Shown here: positions 1 to 8,635 of the stretch, one piece after another | Numbering within the stretch: the stretch's first letter is position 1 | How the letters are laid out: the number at the start of each line of letters is the position of its first letter | From: Nannocystis pusilla | Lineage (GTDB): Bacteria; Myxococcota_A; Polyangia; Nannocystales; Nannocystaceae | Assembly: GCF_026626665.1 (NCBI RefSeq) | Contig: NZ_JAPNKE010000002.1 | Span: forward strand, 10,436,001-10,500,000 | Reading direction: 5' to 3' | Length of the DNA: 64,000 bases | Program-made: the position numbers and the translations under genes | Notes under the pieces: generated by a model | The model's input: only the letters and a program-made list of their open reading frames with translations | Database searches by the model: none | What the model was told of the DNA's origin: nothing

Positions 1-1411
1 GAGGATCATCGTGATCTGCTGCCGCCGCGGGGTCGCGCCGATCAAAGAGCCGGTCTTCAGCGACTAGCGCCGTGGTCCCGCCGACGCTGGCGGCCACGCA
101 GACGACGCCGGCGATGGTGAGCGCGCCGAGGCGGTGCTCGGGCCCGACCCAGTCGGCGGCCAGGAAGATCAGGCAGGTCAGCAGCAGCGTCGCCACCGTC
201 ATGCCGGAGATCGGGTTCGACGACGAGCCGATCTCGCCGGTCAAGCGGCCCGACACGGTGACGAACAGGAACGCGAACAGGCCCATCAACAGCGCGCCGA
301 GGAAGCCGACGGGGAAGAACGGCGACAGGCTGATCGCGGTGATCACCCCCAGCGCGCCGAGCAGCACCGTCTTCATCGACAGCTCGCGCTCGGTGCGGAT
401 CACCTCGGTCTTGCCCTTCCCGGCGCCGAGCGAGGACAGGCCGGCGCGCAGCGACGAGACGATCGTCGGCAGCGAGCGCGCCATGCTGATGATGCCGCCG
501 GCCGCCACCGCGCCCGCGCCGATGTAGAGCACGTAGGCGTTGCGGATGTCGTCGATGCCCATCGCCGCGATCGGCTTGGTGGCCGGGAACACCAGCGCGT
601 CGGGGCTGGCGCTGCCGAAGAACTTGATCATCGGGATCAGCACCAGATACGACAGCACGCCGCCGCCGAGCATGATCCCGCCGACGCGCAGGCCGACGAT
701 GTAGCCGACCCCGAGCAGCTCCGGCGAGATCTCCGCGCCCACCGAGCCGCCCGGCAGCACCCCCGGCGTGTGCACGGTGAGGTCGCCCTGCGGCGTGGCG
801 ATCGTCTTCGTCCCGCCCGAGACCCACGTCGGCACCTCCTTCCACAGGTGCGCGCCCGCCATCGCCAGCTTGTAGAACAGGCCGACGAAGAAGCCGCTGA
901 ACACGGTGCGCGCGGTCGCTCCGCCGCGCTCGCCGACCTTCAGCACCTCGGCGCAGGCGGTGCCCTCGGGGAACGCCAGCGACTTGTCGGCCATCATCGG
1001 CCGGCGCATCGGCGAGAACAGCAGCACGCCGAGGATGCTGCCGAGGATCGCCACCAGCATCACGCGGCCGATGTCCATGTCGTAGCCGAGGATCATCAGC
1101 GCCGGCATGGTGACGCCGACGCCGAACGCGATCGACTCGCCGGCCGAGCCGGCCGTCTGCACCGTGTTGTTCTCGAGGATGGTGGCGCGGCGGGTCCCGA
1201 GCGCGCGGCTCAGCGCGCGCAGCACCGTGATCGCCAGCACCGCCACCGGGATCGAGGCCGACACGGTGAGGCCGACCTTGAGGGTCAGGTAGATCGACGA
1301 CGCGCCGAACACGATCCCGAGCAGGACGCCGAGCAGCAGCGGCCCGCGCGTCAATTCGGGCGGGTCGCGGTCGGGCGGGACGGGGATCGGGAGCGCTTCG
1401 CCTTCAGCCAC
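1..1411 (-). CDS. OPT-family oligopeptide transporter, C-terminus beyond window, frameshifted
   Basis: Integral-membrane proton-coupled transporter of the OPT (oligopeptide/metal-chelate) family; about 470 residues are visible against a usual 600-700. The N-terminus carries the family block SIYLTLKVGLTVSASIP near residue 40, followed by many hydrophobic helices. The frame opened by the GTG at 1411 stays homologous down to about position 67. There the conserved block LKTGSLIGATPRRQQ continues in another frame (positions 60-16). Removing the A at 66 would restore GTTAQSLKTG, so a 1-base insertion is likely. No clear ribosome binding site was seen before the GTG; it is the first in-frame start ahead of the conserved region. 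Substrate cannot be told from sequence. Confidence 0.85.
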   Translation of the reverse strand, partial: MAEGEALPIPVPPDRDPPELTRGPLLLGVLLGIVFGASSIYLTLKVGLTVSASIPVAVLAITVLRALSRALGTRRATILENNTVQTAGSAGESIAFGVGVTMPALMILGYDMDIGRVMLVAILGSILGVLLFSPMRRPMMADKSLAFPEGTACAEVLKVGERGGATARTVFSGFFVGLFYKLAMAGAHLWKEVPTWVSGGTKTIATPQGDLTVHTPGVLPGGSVGAEISPELLGVGYIVGLRVGGIMLGGGVLSYLVLIPMIKFFGSASPDALVFPATKPIAAMGIDDIRNAYVLYIGAGAVAAGGIISMARSLPTIVSSLRAGLSSLGAGKGKTEVIRTERELSMKTVLLGALGVITAISLSPFFPVGFLGALLMGLFAFLFVTVSGRLTGEIGSSSNPISGMTVATLLLTCLIFLAADWVGPEHRLGALTIAGVVCVAASVGGTTALVAEDRLFDRRDPAAAADHDDP

Positions 1412-1453
1412 GCGGCGACGGTAGCCGATCCGCGCCCAGCGGTCACGCGCGAT

Positions 1454-2544
1454 TCAGGCGGCCTGCTTGCGCCGCTGCTTCAGCTCGAGCACGAGGCCGA
1501 GCAGCAGGGTGATCGCGGTCAGCGGCAAGGCGACGTAGCGCATCAGCATGCCGTAGGTCGCCAGCGCCGCGTGCTGCTGCGAGGCGAGGATCAAATAGGC
1601 CGTGTACGCGACGTAGTAGAACAGGAACAGCGCGCCCTCCCAGCGGGCCAGGCCGCCGCCGGTGATGAACAGCGGCAGGCAGGACACGGCGACCGCGGTC
1701 ATCACCGGGATGTCGAACGACAGCGCGTCCGGGGCGACCGAGACGCCAGTCGGGGCGACCGCGGCGCTGATGCCGAGGACGCAGAAGACGTTGAAGATGT
1801 TGCTGCCGACGACGTTGCCGACGGCGATGTCGCGCTGGCCGCGGACGGCGGCCAGCACCGAGGTGGCGACCTCCGGCAGCGAGGTGCCGGCGGCGACGAT
1901 CGTCAGGCCGATGACGAGCTCGCTGACGCCGAACAGGCGGGCGAACGCGACCGCGCCGTCCACCAGCCAGCCCGAGCCGAGCACCAGCATGCCGAGGCCC
2001 GCGGCGACCATGGCCATTGGACAGGTAGCTTGGCGGTCAGGCTGCCGGGCTGGGCCAGCGAGACCTCCTCGTCGCCGCTCTGGCCGTCGCGCCTGGCGAT
2101 CCGCAGCAGCATGAAGGTGTAGACCAGCAGGGCGACGAACAGGACGATGCCGTCGACGCGGCCGATCTTGCCGTCGAGCGCCATCAGCCAGCAGGCCGCG
2201 CTGGCGACGATCATCAGCGGCACGTCGAGGCGGACCAATTGCCGCTGGACCAGCAGCGGCGCGATCAGGGCCGAGAGGCCGAGGATGAACAGGATGTTGA
2301 AGATGTTGCTGCCGACGATGTTGCCGAGCGCGACGTCGGCGCCGCCGTCCGGCGACATCGCCGCGCTGATCGAGACCGCGAGCTCGGGCGCGGAGGTGCC
2401 GAAGGCGACGACCGTGAGGCCGATGACCAGCGGCGAGATGCCCAGGCGCCCGGCGAGGCGTGCGGCGCCACCCACCAGCAGCTCGGCGCCGACGACGAGG
2501 AGGACGAGGCCGAGGACGAACAGCGCGATGGTGACGGCGGACAT
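1454..2544 (-). CDS. Sodium/calcium exchanger (CaCA, YrbG-like), frameshifted
   Basis: Inner-membrane cation:calcium antiporter of about 363 residues, the usual YrbG-family size, with two homologous halves. Alpha-repeat 1 shows GTSAPELAVSISAA and GNIVGSNIFNI; alpha-repeat 2 shows GTSLPEVATSVLAA and GNVVGSNIFNVF. The two halves lie in different frames that join near position 2025, inside the central linker. One missing C in the run before CAATGGCC would give a continuous linker reading LPVPMAMV. A copy of the dispersed palindrome family (CTGTCC..GGCCATG) sits exactly at this linker. The start ATG at 2544 gives an N-terminus beginning directly with the first membrane helix. Confidence 0.88.
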
Positions 2545-2675
2545 CGGTGGCCGGGAGGATACGCGACCGAACCGCTGTTCGCCGCTCGCAGGCGCCTGCG
2601 CGCGGGCAGGAGCGCCGTGGCGGAGGGGCGCCGTCGCAGAGGGGCCGTGCCCCCGACGCGCGGCGGCGCTCGCCC

Positions 2676-3400
2676 TTACTTCTTCTCGTCCTTGGCTTCG
2701 CCTTCGCCCTCACCGTCCTTGAACTTGTTCACGGTGAGGGTCTCGTCCTTCTCGATCTCCTCGAGCGCCTTGTTGATGCCCTCGAGCTCGGTCCGCGCGT
2801 TCTTGATGGCCTCGGTGAACGCCGCGTCGCTGGCGATGCTGGGCCCGAGGTTGTTGACGATCTCCTCGAGCGGGCGGAACAGCTTGTTGTAGCTGGCCTG
2901 GGTGTTGCCGCCCTTGGTGCTGCGCTCGGACAGCTTGTCGATCTGCTTGATCAGCGCCTTGAAGCGGTCCTGCAGCGGCTTGATGCCCTTGTCGGCGGCC
3001 TTCTGCGGGTCCTTCGCGGCGGCCCACTTGGCGGTCTCTTTCTCGACGTCGTCGATGAACTTGCCGGTGTCGACGTCGAGCTGCTTGTACTCCTTGATGC
3101 GCGTCTTGATGTACTCGCGCTCGACCTTCTCCATCTCCTTGGCGTTCTCGGCCGCCAGCTCGGCGTCGATCTCGGCCTTGGTCTTGAAGCCGGCCTCCTT
3201 GCGGCGGCGCGCCGCTCCTCCTCCGACACGGTGGATTCCTGCTTGAGCTCCGACACCTTCTTGGTCGGCGGACCGATCTGATCGGCGATCGACTTGCGCT
3301 CGCCGCCGTCGCACGCGGGCGCGGCCAGGAGCGCCCACGGCAGGGCGAGCATCAAGCTGCGCGTTACGACATGGCCCGAGAGAACAGAACGTTTGGACAT
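2676..3400 (-). CDS. Coiled-coil lipoprotein, frameshifted
   Basis: Predicted exported lipoprotein of about 240 residues. The signal peptide starts MSKRSVLSGHVVTRS and ends in a lipobox-like LLAAPAC. The mature part is charged, Lys/Glu-rich and probably helical or coiled-coil (for example AAENAKEMEKVEREYIKTR), ending in an acidic tail with the motif GEGEGEAKDEKK. The signal peptide and the body are in different frames; adding one base in GCCGCCGC-AAGG near 3210 joins them as AAAKEAGFK. The start region contains a half-site of the dispersed palindrome (ATGTCC at the start codon and GGGCCATG downstream). I do not recognise a family and no function can be assigned. Confidence 0.7.
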
Positions 3401-3479
3401 GAGCAGATCCCCCAGCCGGCACGATACGAGCGCCGGCGCGGGGTTGTCAAATACCGCTCGGTGTCCTTCTCGTTCGGCC

Positions 3480-5180
3480 TCACTCCTTCTTGAGGATAAA
3501 ACGCAGTTCGCCGGCCTGAAGCGTGAGATGGGCGACGGGCGCGCCCGGGGGGCCGAACTCCGCGATCGTGGCCGACGGATCTTTGAAGAAGAAGCGGTCT
3601 TCACCCATGAAGTGCATCCATTTGTCGCCGTGCTCGGGCACGTTCATCCACAGGCGATCGCCGGTGCGGAACACCCGGACCTGTTCGATCGCGCTGAGCT
3701 CGCCCTCCTCGACCAGCCCCTTCAGCTCCTTGTGCGTCGTCTCCGTCAGCACGTAGTTGCCGACGTAGCGGGCGAGCTGCGGGGCCGACAGCCGGATCTC
3801 CGCGAACTCGCGCGGCGGCTGGACCGCGCCGCCGTGGACGATCTGCGCCAGGTCGTAGGCGACCGCGCGGGTGTCGACCGCCTCGGTGTTGGCGAGCACG
3901 AACACGGTGATGCCGTCGCCGAGGAAGCGGGCGATCGTGGCGTTGTAGCCCTCGACGCCGCCGGGGTGCCACGCGATCGTGCTGCCGCCGTCCTGGCGGA
4001 CGAACCAGCCCATGCCGTACTCGTCGCGCACCACCGTGGTCATCTCGTCGAGGCTCTTCTGCGACAGCAGCAGGCCCGGCGTGCGCAGGGCGCGGTCCCA
4101 GCGGGCCAGGTCGGCGGCGGTCGAGACCATGCCCGCCGCGCCGCCGTAGGCCGAGGAGTGGCGCTCTGCCGCGGGCACGAGCACCTCGTCCTCGTCGAAC
4201 TCGTGGCCGATCGCGTCGGCGGCCAGGCCGATCCCGCTGCTCCGCATGCCCGCGGGCGCGAGCACGTTGGCGCGCAGGTAGTCGGCGAACGGCTCGCGCG
4301 CGACCTGCTCGACCAGTTGACCGAGCAGGAAGTAGCCGGAGTTGCTGAGGTCGAAGTCGGTGCCGGGCACGAACTCGAGCGGCTGGTCCTGGAAGATCGC
4401 CCGCACGTCGGCGGCCGCGACCGCGCGCGTGTGCCCGAGCGAGAACACCGCGGCGTCGGTGTAGCTGGGGATCCCCGAGGTGTGGGTGAGCAGCTGGCGG
4501 ACGGTGATGCGGCCGCCGATCGCGGGGTAGTCGGGGATGTACTTGCGGACAGGTGCGTCGAGGTCGACGAGGCCGCGGTCGCGCAGCTGCAGCACCGCGA
4601 TCGCGGTGAAGGTCTGGGTCAGCGAGCCGATCCTGAACTTCGTGTCGGCGTCGATCGGGCTCTCGCGGGCGAGGTCGGCCCGGCCGTAGCCGCGGGCCAG
4701 CAGGAGCTCGCCGTCCTTCACCACGCCGACGACGCCGTGGAACTCGAAGGCCTCGCCGTAGTTGCGGCCGAACGCGCCGACGTAGGCGTCGATGCGGTCC
4801 GCGAGGTCGGCCGGCAGCGCCAGCGCGGGCACCGGCGGGCCCTCCGGCAGGACCGCGCCGATCGGCGCCTCGTCGCGCGGCGGCTGGGCCTGGATGACCT
4901 CCGGGACATGTCGTGAAAGACCTGTCCATTCGGGCATCCACCCGGCGGCCGCGGCGGCGACCGCGGCGACCGCGACGGCGAGCACGCCGGCCGCGGCGAC
5001 GCCGACGAGGCGGGGCGCGCCGAGGCCGAAGAAGCGGCGGAAGGGCGCGCGCTCGGGCTCGCTGCGGCCCTCGGCGGCGAGGGCCGCGAGGACGCGGTCG
5101 GCGAAGTCGGCCGGAGGCTCGGCGGCGGTGAACGCCGCGAGCGCGCGGCGCTCGGCGTCGGTGCGGGGTTCATCGTGCAC
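3480..5180 (-). CDS. Membrane-anchored beta-lactamase-fold protein with anti-sigma-like N-terminus
   Basis: 566 residues. The first 50 residues resemble the cytoplasmic part of an anti-sigma factor; one helix at about 58-80 crosses the membrane, and the rest is an extracytoplasmic class C beta-lactamase/DD-peptidase-like domain. Two catalytic positions are changed: the SxxK motif reads SLTQ (186-189) and the YxN motif reads LSN (278-280), while the third box HPGG (405-408) remains. This suggests a non-catalytic or altered enzyme. It overlaps the preceding ECF sigma gene by 11 bases, which supports a role as its membrane regulator. Residues around 86-94 (GLSRHVPEV) come from a palindrome copy inserted in frame. 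Confidence 0.8.
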   Translation of the reverse strand: MHDEPRTDAERRALAAFTAAEPPADFADRVLAALAAEGRSEPERAPFRRFFGLGAPRLVGVAAAGVLAVAVAAVAAAAAGWMPEWTGLSRHVPEVIQAQPPRDEAPIGAVLPEGPPVPALALPADLADRIDAYVGAFGRNYGEAFEFHGVVGVVKDGELLLARGYGRADLARESPIDADTKFRIGSLTQTFTAIAVLQLRDRGLVDLDAPVRKYIPDYPAIGGRITVRQLLTHTSGIPSYTDAAVFSLGHTRAVAAADVRAIFQDQPLEFVPGTDFDLSNSGYFLLGQLVEQVAREPFADYLRANVLAPAGMRSSGIGLAADAIGHEFDEDEVLVPAAERHSSAYGGAAGMVSTAADLARWDRALRTPGLLLSQKSLDEMTTVVRDEYGMGWFVRQDGGSTIAWHPGGVEGYNATIARFLGDGITVFVLANTEAVDTRAVAYDLAQIVHGGAVQPPREFAEIRLSAPQLARYVGNYVLTETTHKELKGLVEEGELSAIEQVRVFRTGDRLWMNVPEHGDKWMHFMGEDRFFFKDPSATIAEFGPPGAPVAHLTLQAGELRFILKKE

Positions 5181-5781
5181 GGTACACCTCCTCCAGGGCG
5201 CGGCGCAGGGCGGCGCGGGCGCGAGACAGTCGGGATTTCACGGTGCCGAGATCGACCTGCAGGTTGTCGGCGATCTCGGCGTACTCGAGCTCGTGGTACT
5301 CGCGCAGCAAGAAGGCGGCGCGGAACTCGGGGGACAGGTCGTCGATCGCGTGCTGCAGCGCGGCCGCGAGGCGCACGCGCTCGGCGTCGGCGTCGGCCGC
5401 GGCGGGACCCGCGGGCTCGGCGAGCGGATCGATCGGCGCCACCTCGGGCCGGCGCCGCCGCAGCTCGTCGATCGCCAGGCGGCTGGCGATCGTCAAGATC
5501 CACGTCGACAGCCGCGCCGGTCCGCGGCGGTCGAAGCCCTGCAGCGCGCGGAACACTCGCAAAAATGTCTCTTGGGCCAGGTCCTCGACCAGCGGCGCCG
5601 CGGCCCGCCCGTGCAGCATGCGCGACAGCAGCGCGAACACGGGGCGTTGATAGCGGACGACGAGGTCCCGCCGCGCCCGCGCGTCGCCCCGCTGGGCGCG
5701 GGCCAGCGTGACCTCGTCGAGCTCGTCGGGTGGTGGTCGTGGCGGCACGGCTTCGGGGTCCCGCGAGGCGAGGGCGGTCAC
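5170..5781 (-). CDS. ECF-type RNA polymerase sigma factor
   Basis: 203-residue sigma-70 family protein of the extracytoplasmic-function group. Region 2 reads DLAQETFLRVFRALQGFDRR and STWILTIASRLAIDELRR; region 4 contains LREYHELEYAEIADNL and LGTVKSRLSRARAALRR, the recognition helix for the -35 element. It is the first gene of a pair: its stop overlaps the start of the downstream membrane protein, the common arrangement for an ECF factor and its anti-sigma regulator. The start at 5781 gives a short N-terminal extension before region 2. The signal sensed is unknown. Confidence 0.93.
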   Translation of the reverse strand: MTALASRDPEAVPPRPPPDELDEVTLARAQRGDARARRDLVVRYQRPVFALLSRMLHGRAAAPLVEDLAQETFLRVFRALQGFDRRGPARLSTWILTIASRLAIDELRRRRPEVAPIDPLAEPAGPAAADADAERVRLAAALQHAIDDLSPEFRAAFLLREYHELEYAEIADNLQVDLGTVKSRLSRARAALRRALEEVYRAR

Positions 5782-6071
5782 GCGAGGGTGTCACGGGCGG
5801 CCCGCCCGCGGGTTCCCGATCGACGCCACAATGCACGAGAACGGCCGCCCCGCGGCGATGGAGGCGCCTGCGCGAAAATGACCGGCGACGGGCGCGACGA
5901 CCCGGGCGACCCGAGCCCGGAGGCGGTGTGACGCGGTCCTCAGGAGCGCCGCGATCTTCCAGGACGTCGGCGGTGGCGCGAGGACCTTCGAGGTCGAGCA
6001 GAAAGATCGCGGCCGCGGGAACCTCGACGCCGCGGGTCCGTGAGACGGAGCGAACGGAGGAACGCGACGCT
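5782..6071. other. Intergenic stretch, no gene seen
   Basis: About 290 bases between the divergent sigma-factor gene and the small secreted-protein gene. It must hold both promoters, but I see no convincing -35/-10 pair and no hairpin of the dispersed family. Possible reading frames here lack recognisable content. Confidence 0.4.
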
Positions 6072-6437
6072 ATGCGCAGATGGTACCCGGCGATGCTACT
6101 CACCACGATCGTGACCGCGACCACCCCGGCCCGGGCCGGCGACGGATCGCTCGAGAAGGACGAGATCCGCAAGGTCGTCAAGACGCACATCCAGGAGATC
6201 CGCAGCTGCTACAACGAGGGCCTGTCGCGCAAGCCGACGATGGCCGGCAAGCTGACGGTGGACTTCGAGATCGCGGCCGGCGGCGAGGTCAGCAGCAGCC
6301 AGATCCAGCAAGGCTCGACCCTGGCCGATCCGAAGGTCGAGGGCTGCGTCGCGGCTGCCGTGCAGTCGTGGAAGTTCCCGGCGCCGACCGGCGGCTCGGT
6401 GCACGTCAGCTACCCGTTCGAGTTCGCGCCGGGGTGA
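6072..6437 (+). CDS. Secreted AgmX/TonB-C-like domain protein
   Basis: 121-residue protein with a signal peptide MRRWYPAMLLTTIVTATTPARA. The mature part matches the C-terminal domain common in myxobacterial AgmX/PglI-type and TonB-like proteins: EIRSCYNEGLSRKP, GKLTVDFEIAAGGEV and VQSWKFPAPTGG are the typical segments. These domains act in the periplasm, in energy transduction or motility assemblies, but here the domain stands alone without the long proline-rich or FHA parts. The ATG at 6072 was chosen because it precedes the signal peptide. Its partner is unknown. Confidence 0.8.
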   Translation: MRRWYPAMLLTTIVTATTPARAGDGSLEKDEIRKVVKTHIQEIRSCYNEGLSRKPTMAGKLTVDFEIAAGGEVSSSQIQQGSTLADPKVEGCVAAAVQSWKFPAPTGGSVHVSYPFEFAPG

Positions 6438-6520
6438 ACGGACGCGGCCGTGCGAGGCGCGATGACCCGTGCGAGCTCGAGGCGCCCGAGCTCGCACGGG
6501 TCATCGGCGAAGTCAGGGAC

Positions 6521-6546
6521 AATTCAAAATATGTCTTTAAGGACAT
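6521..6546 (-). terminator. Palindrome-family hairpin with T-tract
   Basis: Read on the minus strand, ATGTCC-TTAA-AGACAT (one G-T wobble) is followed directly by ATTTTGAATT. It starts 11 bases beyond the stop of the minus-strand HNH-like gene, a good position for an intrinsic terminator. It is a member of the dispersed hairpin family. Confidence 0.6.
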
Positions 6547-6556
6547 GTCGCCGAGG

Positions 6557-6970
6557 TCAGCCCCAGAGCTGGAGGCCGATGGCGATGAGGCCGCCGAGGA
6601 CCGCGCCCCACAGGCCGCCGAGCACGGCGCCGGCGGCTCCGCCGACGAGGGCGGTGTCGCTGATGGGCGGCTCGGCGGGCGCGGGCGGCTCGGCCTGCGC
6701 CTCCTGGGCCTTGGACGCCGGCCTGTCGTCGGTGACGGCGGGGGCCGGCGCCGACTTCGGGAGGCGGCGCGGGGTCGGCTTCTGGACGCAGCGCAGGCAG
6801 CCCGGCAGCAAGGCGAGGACCTTGGGGTGCGGGCGGACGGCGTCGATGTCCCAGGCGCCGCGGCCGTCGCCGCAGCCGAACCGCGAGAAGGCGAGCTTGC
6901 GGCGGCAGCGGTGACAGAAGCCCTGCGTGGAGGTGTAGATCGAGTTGAGGGTGTCGCTGTCGAAGGCCAT
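6557..6970 (-). CDS. Degenerate HNH-like domain with C-terminal glycine-zipper helix
   Basis: 138 residues. The N-terminal half follows the layout of an HNH domain: TQGFCHRCRRKLAF, RGAWDIDAVRP, then LPGCLRCVQK with the second Cys pair. The histidine normally found in the 'DH' position is alanine (DIDA), so nuclease activity is doubtful although zinc binding by the two CxxC pairs may remain. A low-complexity linker (residues about 70-105) leads to a hydrophobic Gly-rich helix, GGAAGAVLGGLWGAVLGG. Such a fusion to a membrane helix is unusual. ATG at 6970 was taken as the start; a second ATG lies two codons upstream. Function unknown. Confidence 0.6.
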   Translation of the reverse strand: MAFDSDTLNSIYTSTQGFCHRCRRKLAFSRFGCGDGRGAWDIDAVRPHPKVLALLPGCLRCVQKPTPRRLPKSAPAPAVTDDRPASKAQEAQAEPPAPAEPPISDTALVGGAAGAVLGGLWGAVLGGLIAIGLQLWG

Positions 6971-7248
6971 GGTCATCGCCAGGAGGTAGGGCTCGTATAG
7001 GCGAGTCGCCTTATCTGGTGCGGACCATGCGATCGGCCTGTGGAGGGCCTGCAGACGGGCTCTGGACAGCGTTTTGCGCGAGCCCGTCCGTACCTGCGCG
7101 GCGGCCGCTGACGCGCGCTTTCGCGGCCCGCGAACGGCCCCTGCGCAGCACGTCCGCGACGGCTGCGTGGGTGATGCACATGCGGCCCGTGACGCCCGCC
7201 ACGGGTGTCTCGCGGAAGACTGGCACCTGCCGAGAGCTGACTGAAGGG

Positions 7249-7276
7249 ACATGCCCTTTCGGTCATGTTATTTTTT
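7249..7276 (+). terminator. Palindrome-family hairpin followed by T-run
   Basis: ACATG-C-CC and GG-T-CATGT pair around a TTTC loop with one mismatch, followed by TATTTTTTG. It has the form of a plus-strand intrinsic terminator but no plus-strand gene lies directly upstream, so it may shield the PhyH promoter from read-through. Confidence 0.4.
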
Positions 7277-7322
7277 GAAGAACATGATGATGCTGCGTGC
7301 CCACCGGGCCCAGGCGCTCGGG

Positions 7323-7351
7323 TTGAGTCGGCCGGGCCGGTGGGTTATGCT
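7323..7351 (+). promoter_or_regulatory. Sigma-70-like promoter upstream of the PhyH gene
   Basis: TTGAGT (7323-7328) and TATGCT (7346-7351) are separated by 17 bases, a good match to housekeeping promoters. A 14-codon open frame starting ATGATGATG lies just downstream at 7361-7405 and ends about 100 bases before the PhyH start; it could be a short leader peptide. The rest of the 6971-7505 gap holds one palindrome-family hairpin and nothing else recognisable. Confidence 0.5.
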
Positions 7352-7505
7352 GCCGGCGACATGATGATGTTCACGATCGCTTCGGCCTTCTTCCAAGTCG
7401 TTTGAGGCAGCGCGCTTCGAACCGGGCGCCCCGCGCCCACGGCTGAACTGCCGGCCTCCGCACGCCCCGCGGCGCTGCGGGCCGGCGCGATCGGAGAATT
7501 TTTTC

Positions 7506-8308
7506 ATGACTGCCCACGACAATTCCCCCGCGCGCTCGGCGACGCGGACATCGACAATTTCATCCGCGACGGCTTCGTCCGCATCGACCACGCCTTCCCC
7601 CGCGAGGTGGCCGACGAGGCCCGCGCGATCCTCTGGCGCGACACCGGCTGCGACCCCGCCGACCCTGCGACCTGGACCCGACCGGTGATCCGGCTCGGCC
7701 AGTACGGCCAGCCGCCGTTCGTCGCCGCCGCCGGCACTGCGGCGCTGCGCGACGCCTACGACAGGTTGGTCGGGCGCGAGCGCTGGGTGCCGTGCAGGGC
7801 GCTCGGCACCTTCCCGGTGCGGTTCCCGTCGCCCGTCGATCCCGGCGACGCCGGCTGGCACGTCGACGTAAGCTTCGGCACCGACAACCCGGACTTCATG
7901 GAATGGCGCGTCAACCTGGTCTCGCAGGGCCGGGCGCTGCTGATGTTGTTCCTGTTCTCCGACGTCGGCGAGGACGACGCGCCGACGCGGATCCGCGTCG
8001 GCTCGCACCTGGCGATCGCACGCCGGCTGGCGCCGGCCGGCGAGGCCGGGCTGAGCCTGCGCGAGCTCGTGGCCGACGACTTCGGCGGCTCGGCGCACCT
8101 GCCCGAGGCGCTGGCCGTCGGCGACGCGGGGACGGTGTACCTGTGCCATCCGTTCCTCGTCCACTCGGCCCAGCCCCACCGCGGGACGCGGCCGCGGTTC
8201 CTCGCGCAGCCGCCGTTGCTGGCGCGGGAGCCGTTCCGGCTCGAGCGCTCCGACGGCGATTACGTGCCGGTCGAGACGGCGATCCGCCGCGCCCTCGGTC
8301 GCGCGTGA
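7506..8308 (+). CDS. Phytanoyl-CoA dioxygenase (PhyH) family protein, frameshifted near start
   Basis: Fe(II)/2-oxoglutarate-dependent oxygenase-like protein of about 267 residues. The typical PhyH opening, IDNFIRDGFVRIDHAFP, continues into the main frame, and iron ligands are visible as WHVDVSF (His-x-Asp) and LVHSAQPHRG near the C-terminus with its Arg for 2-oxoglutarate. The ATG at 7506 is in another frame; one extra C in the run TTCCCCC at 7521-7527 would give the opening MTAHDNSPRALGDADI. The substrate is not evident. It stands alone, with a promoter-like sequence about 160 bases upstream. Confidence 0.8.
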
Positions 8309-8635
8309 GCCGAGCGACGGGCCGCCGCGCGAGGCTTCGCGCGGCGGGCCCGTGTGCGACGGCCGGGCAGCCGCGGATGACATGCCCGAAGCGACATGTC
8401 CGCGCTTCATGGAGCGGATGTCGCCGTCGACGAGAGCCGGATGTCCCGGCGGACAGGTGACGAAGTCACGCCGCGCATGTCCTGCGGGACATGAGCTGGC
8501 GAGCGGGACGCGAGCGAACCACCGTCCGCCGCCCGGAGATCGTGGGCTCGTCCGATGCCATCGACGAGGACGTGATTCGGCGAGCGACGGGCGCTTGCGC
8601 CGTCCAGGCCGATGGCCTAGCTTCGCGCACCCCTC
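8309..8635. repeat. Intergenic stretch with several palindrome-family half-sites
   Basis: No gene seen. Between 8377 and 8500 it holds a cluster of the dispersed motif: GACATGCCC, CGACATGTCC, GGATGTCCCGGCGGACAGG and CATGTCC-TGC-GGGACATG. It sits after the PhyH stop and before the DUF1963 gene. Confidence 0.6.

Noticed and set aside
134..2122. Long plus-strand open frame (662 codons) opposite the OPT and exchanger genes
   Set aside because: Composition is Arg/Ala/Gly/His-rich with no domain; it mirrors the antisense strand of conserved membrane proteins. The same reasoning rejects the other long antisense frames, as at 7268-9454, 40138-42651 and 61118-63766.
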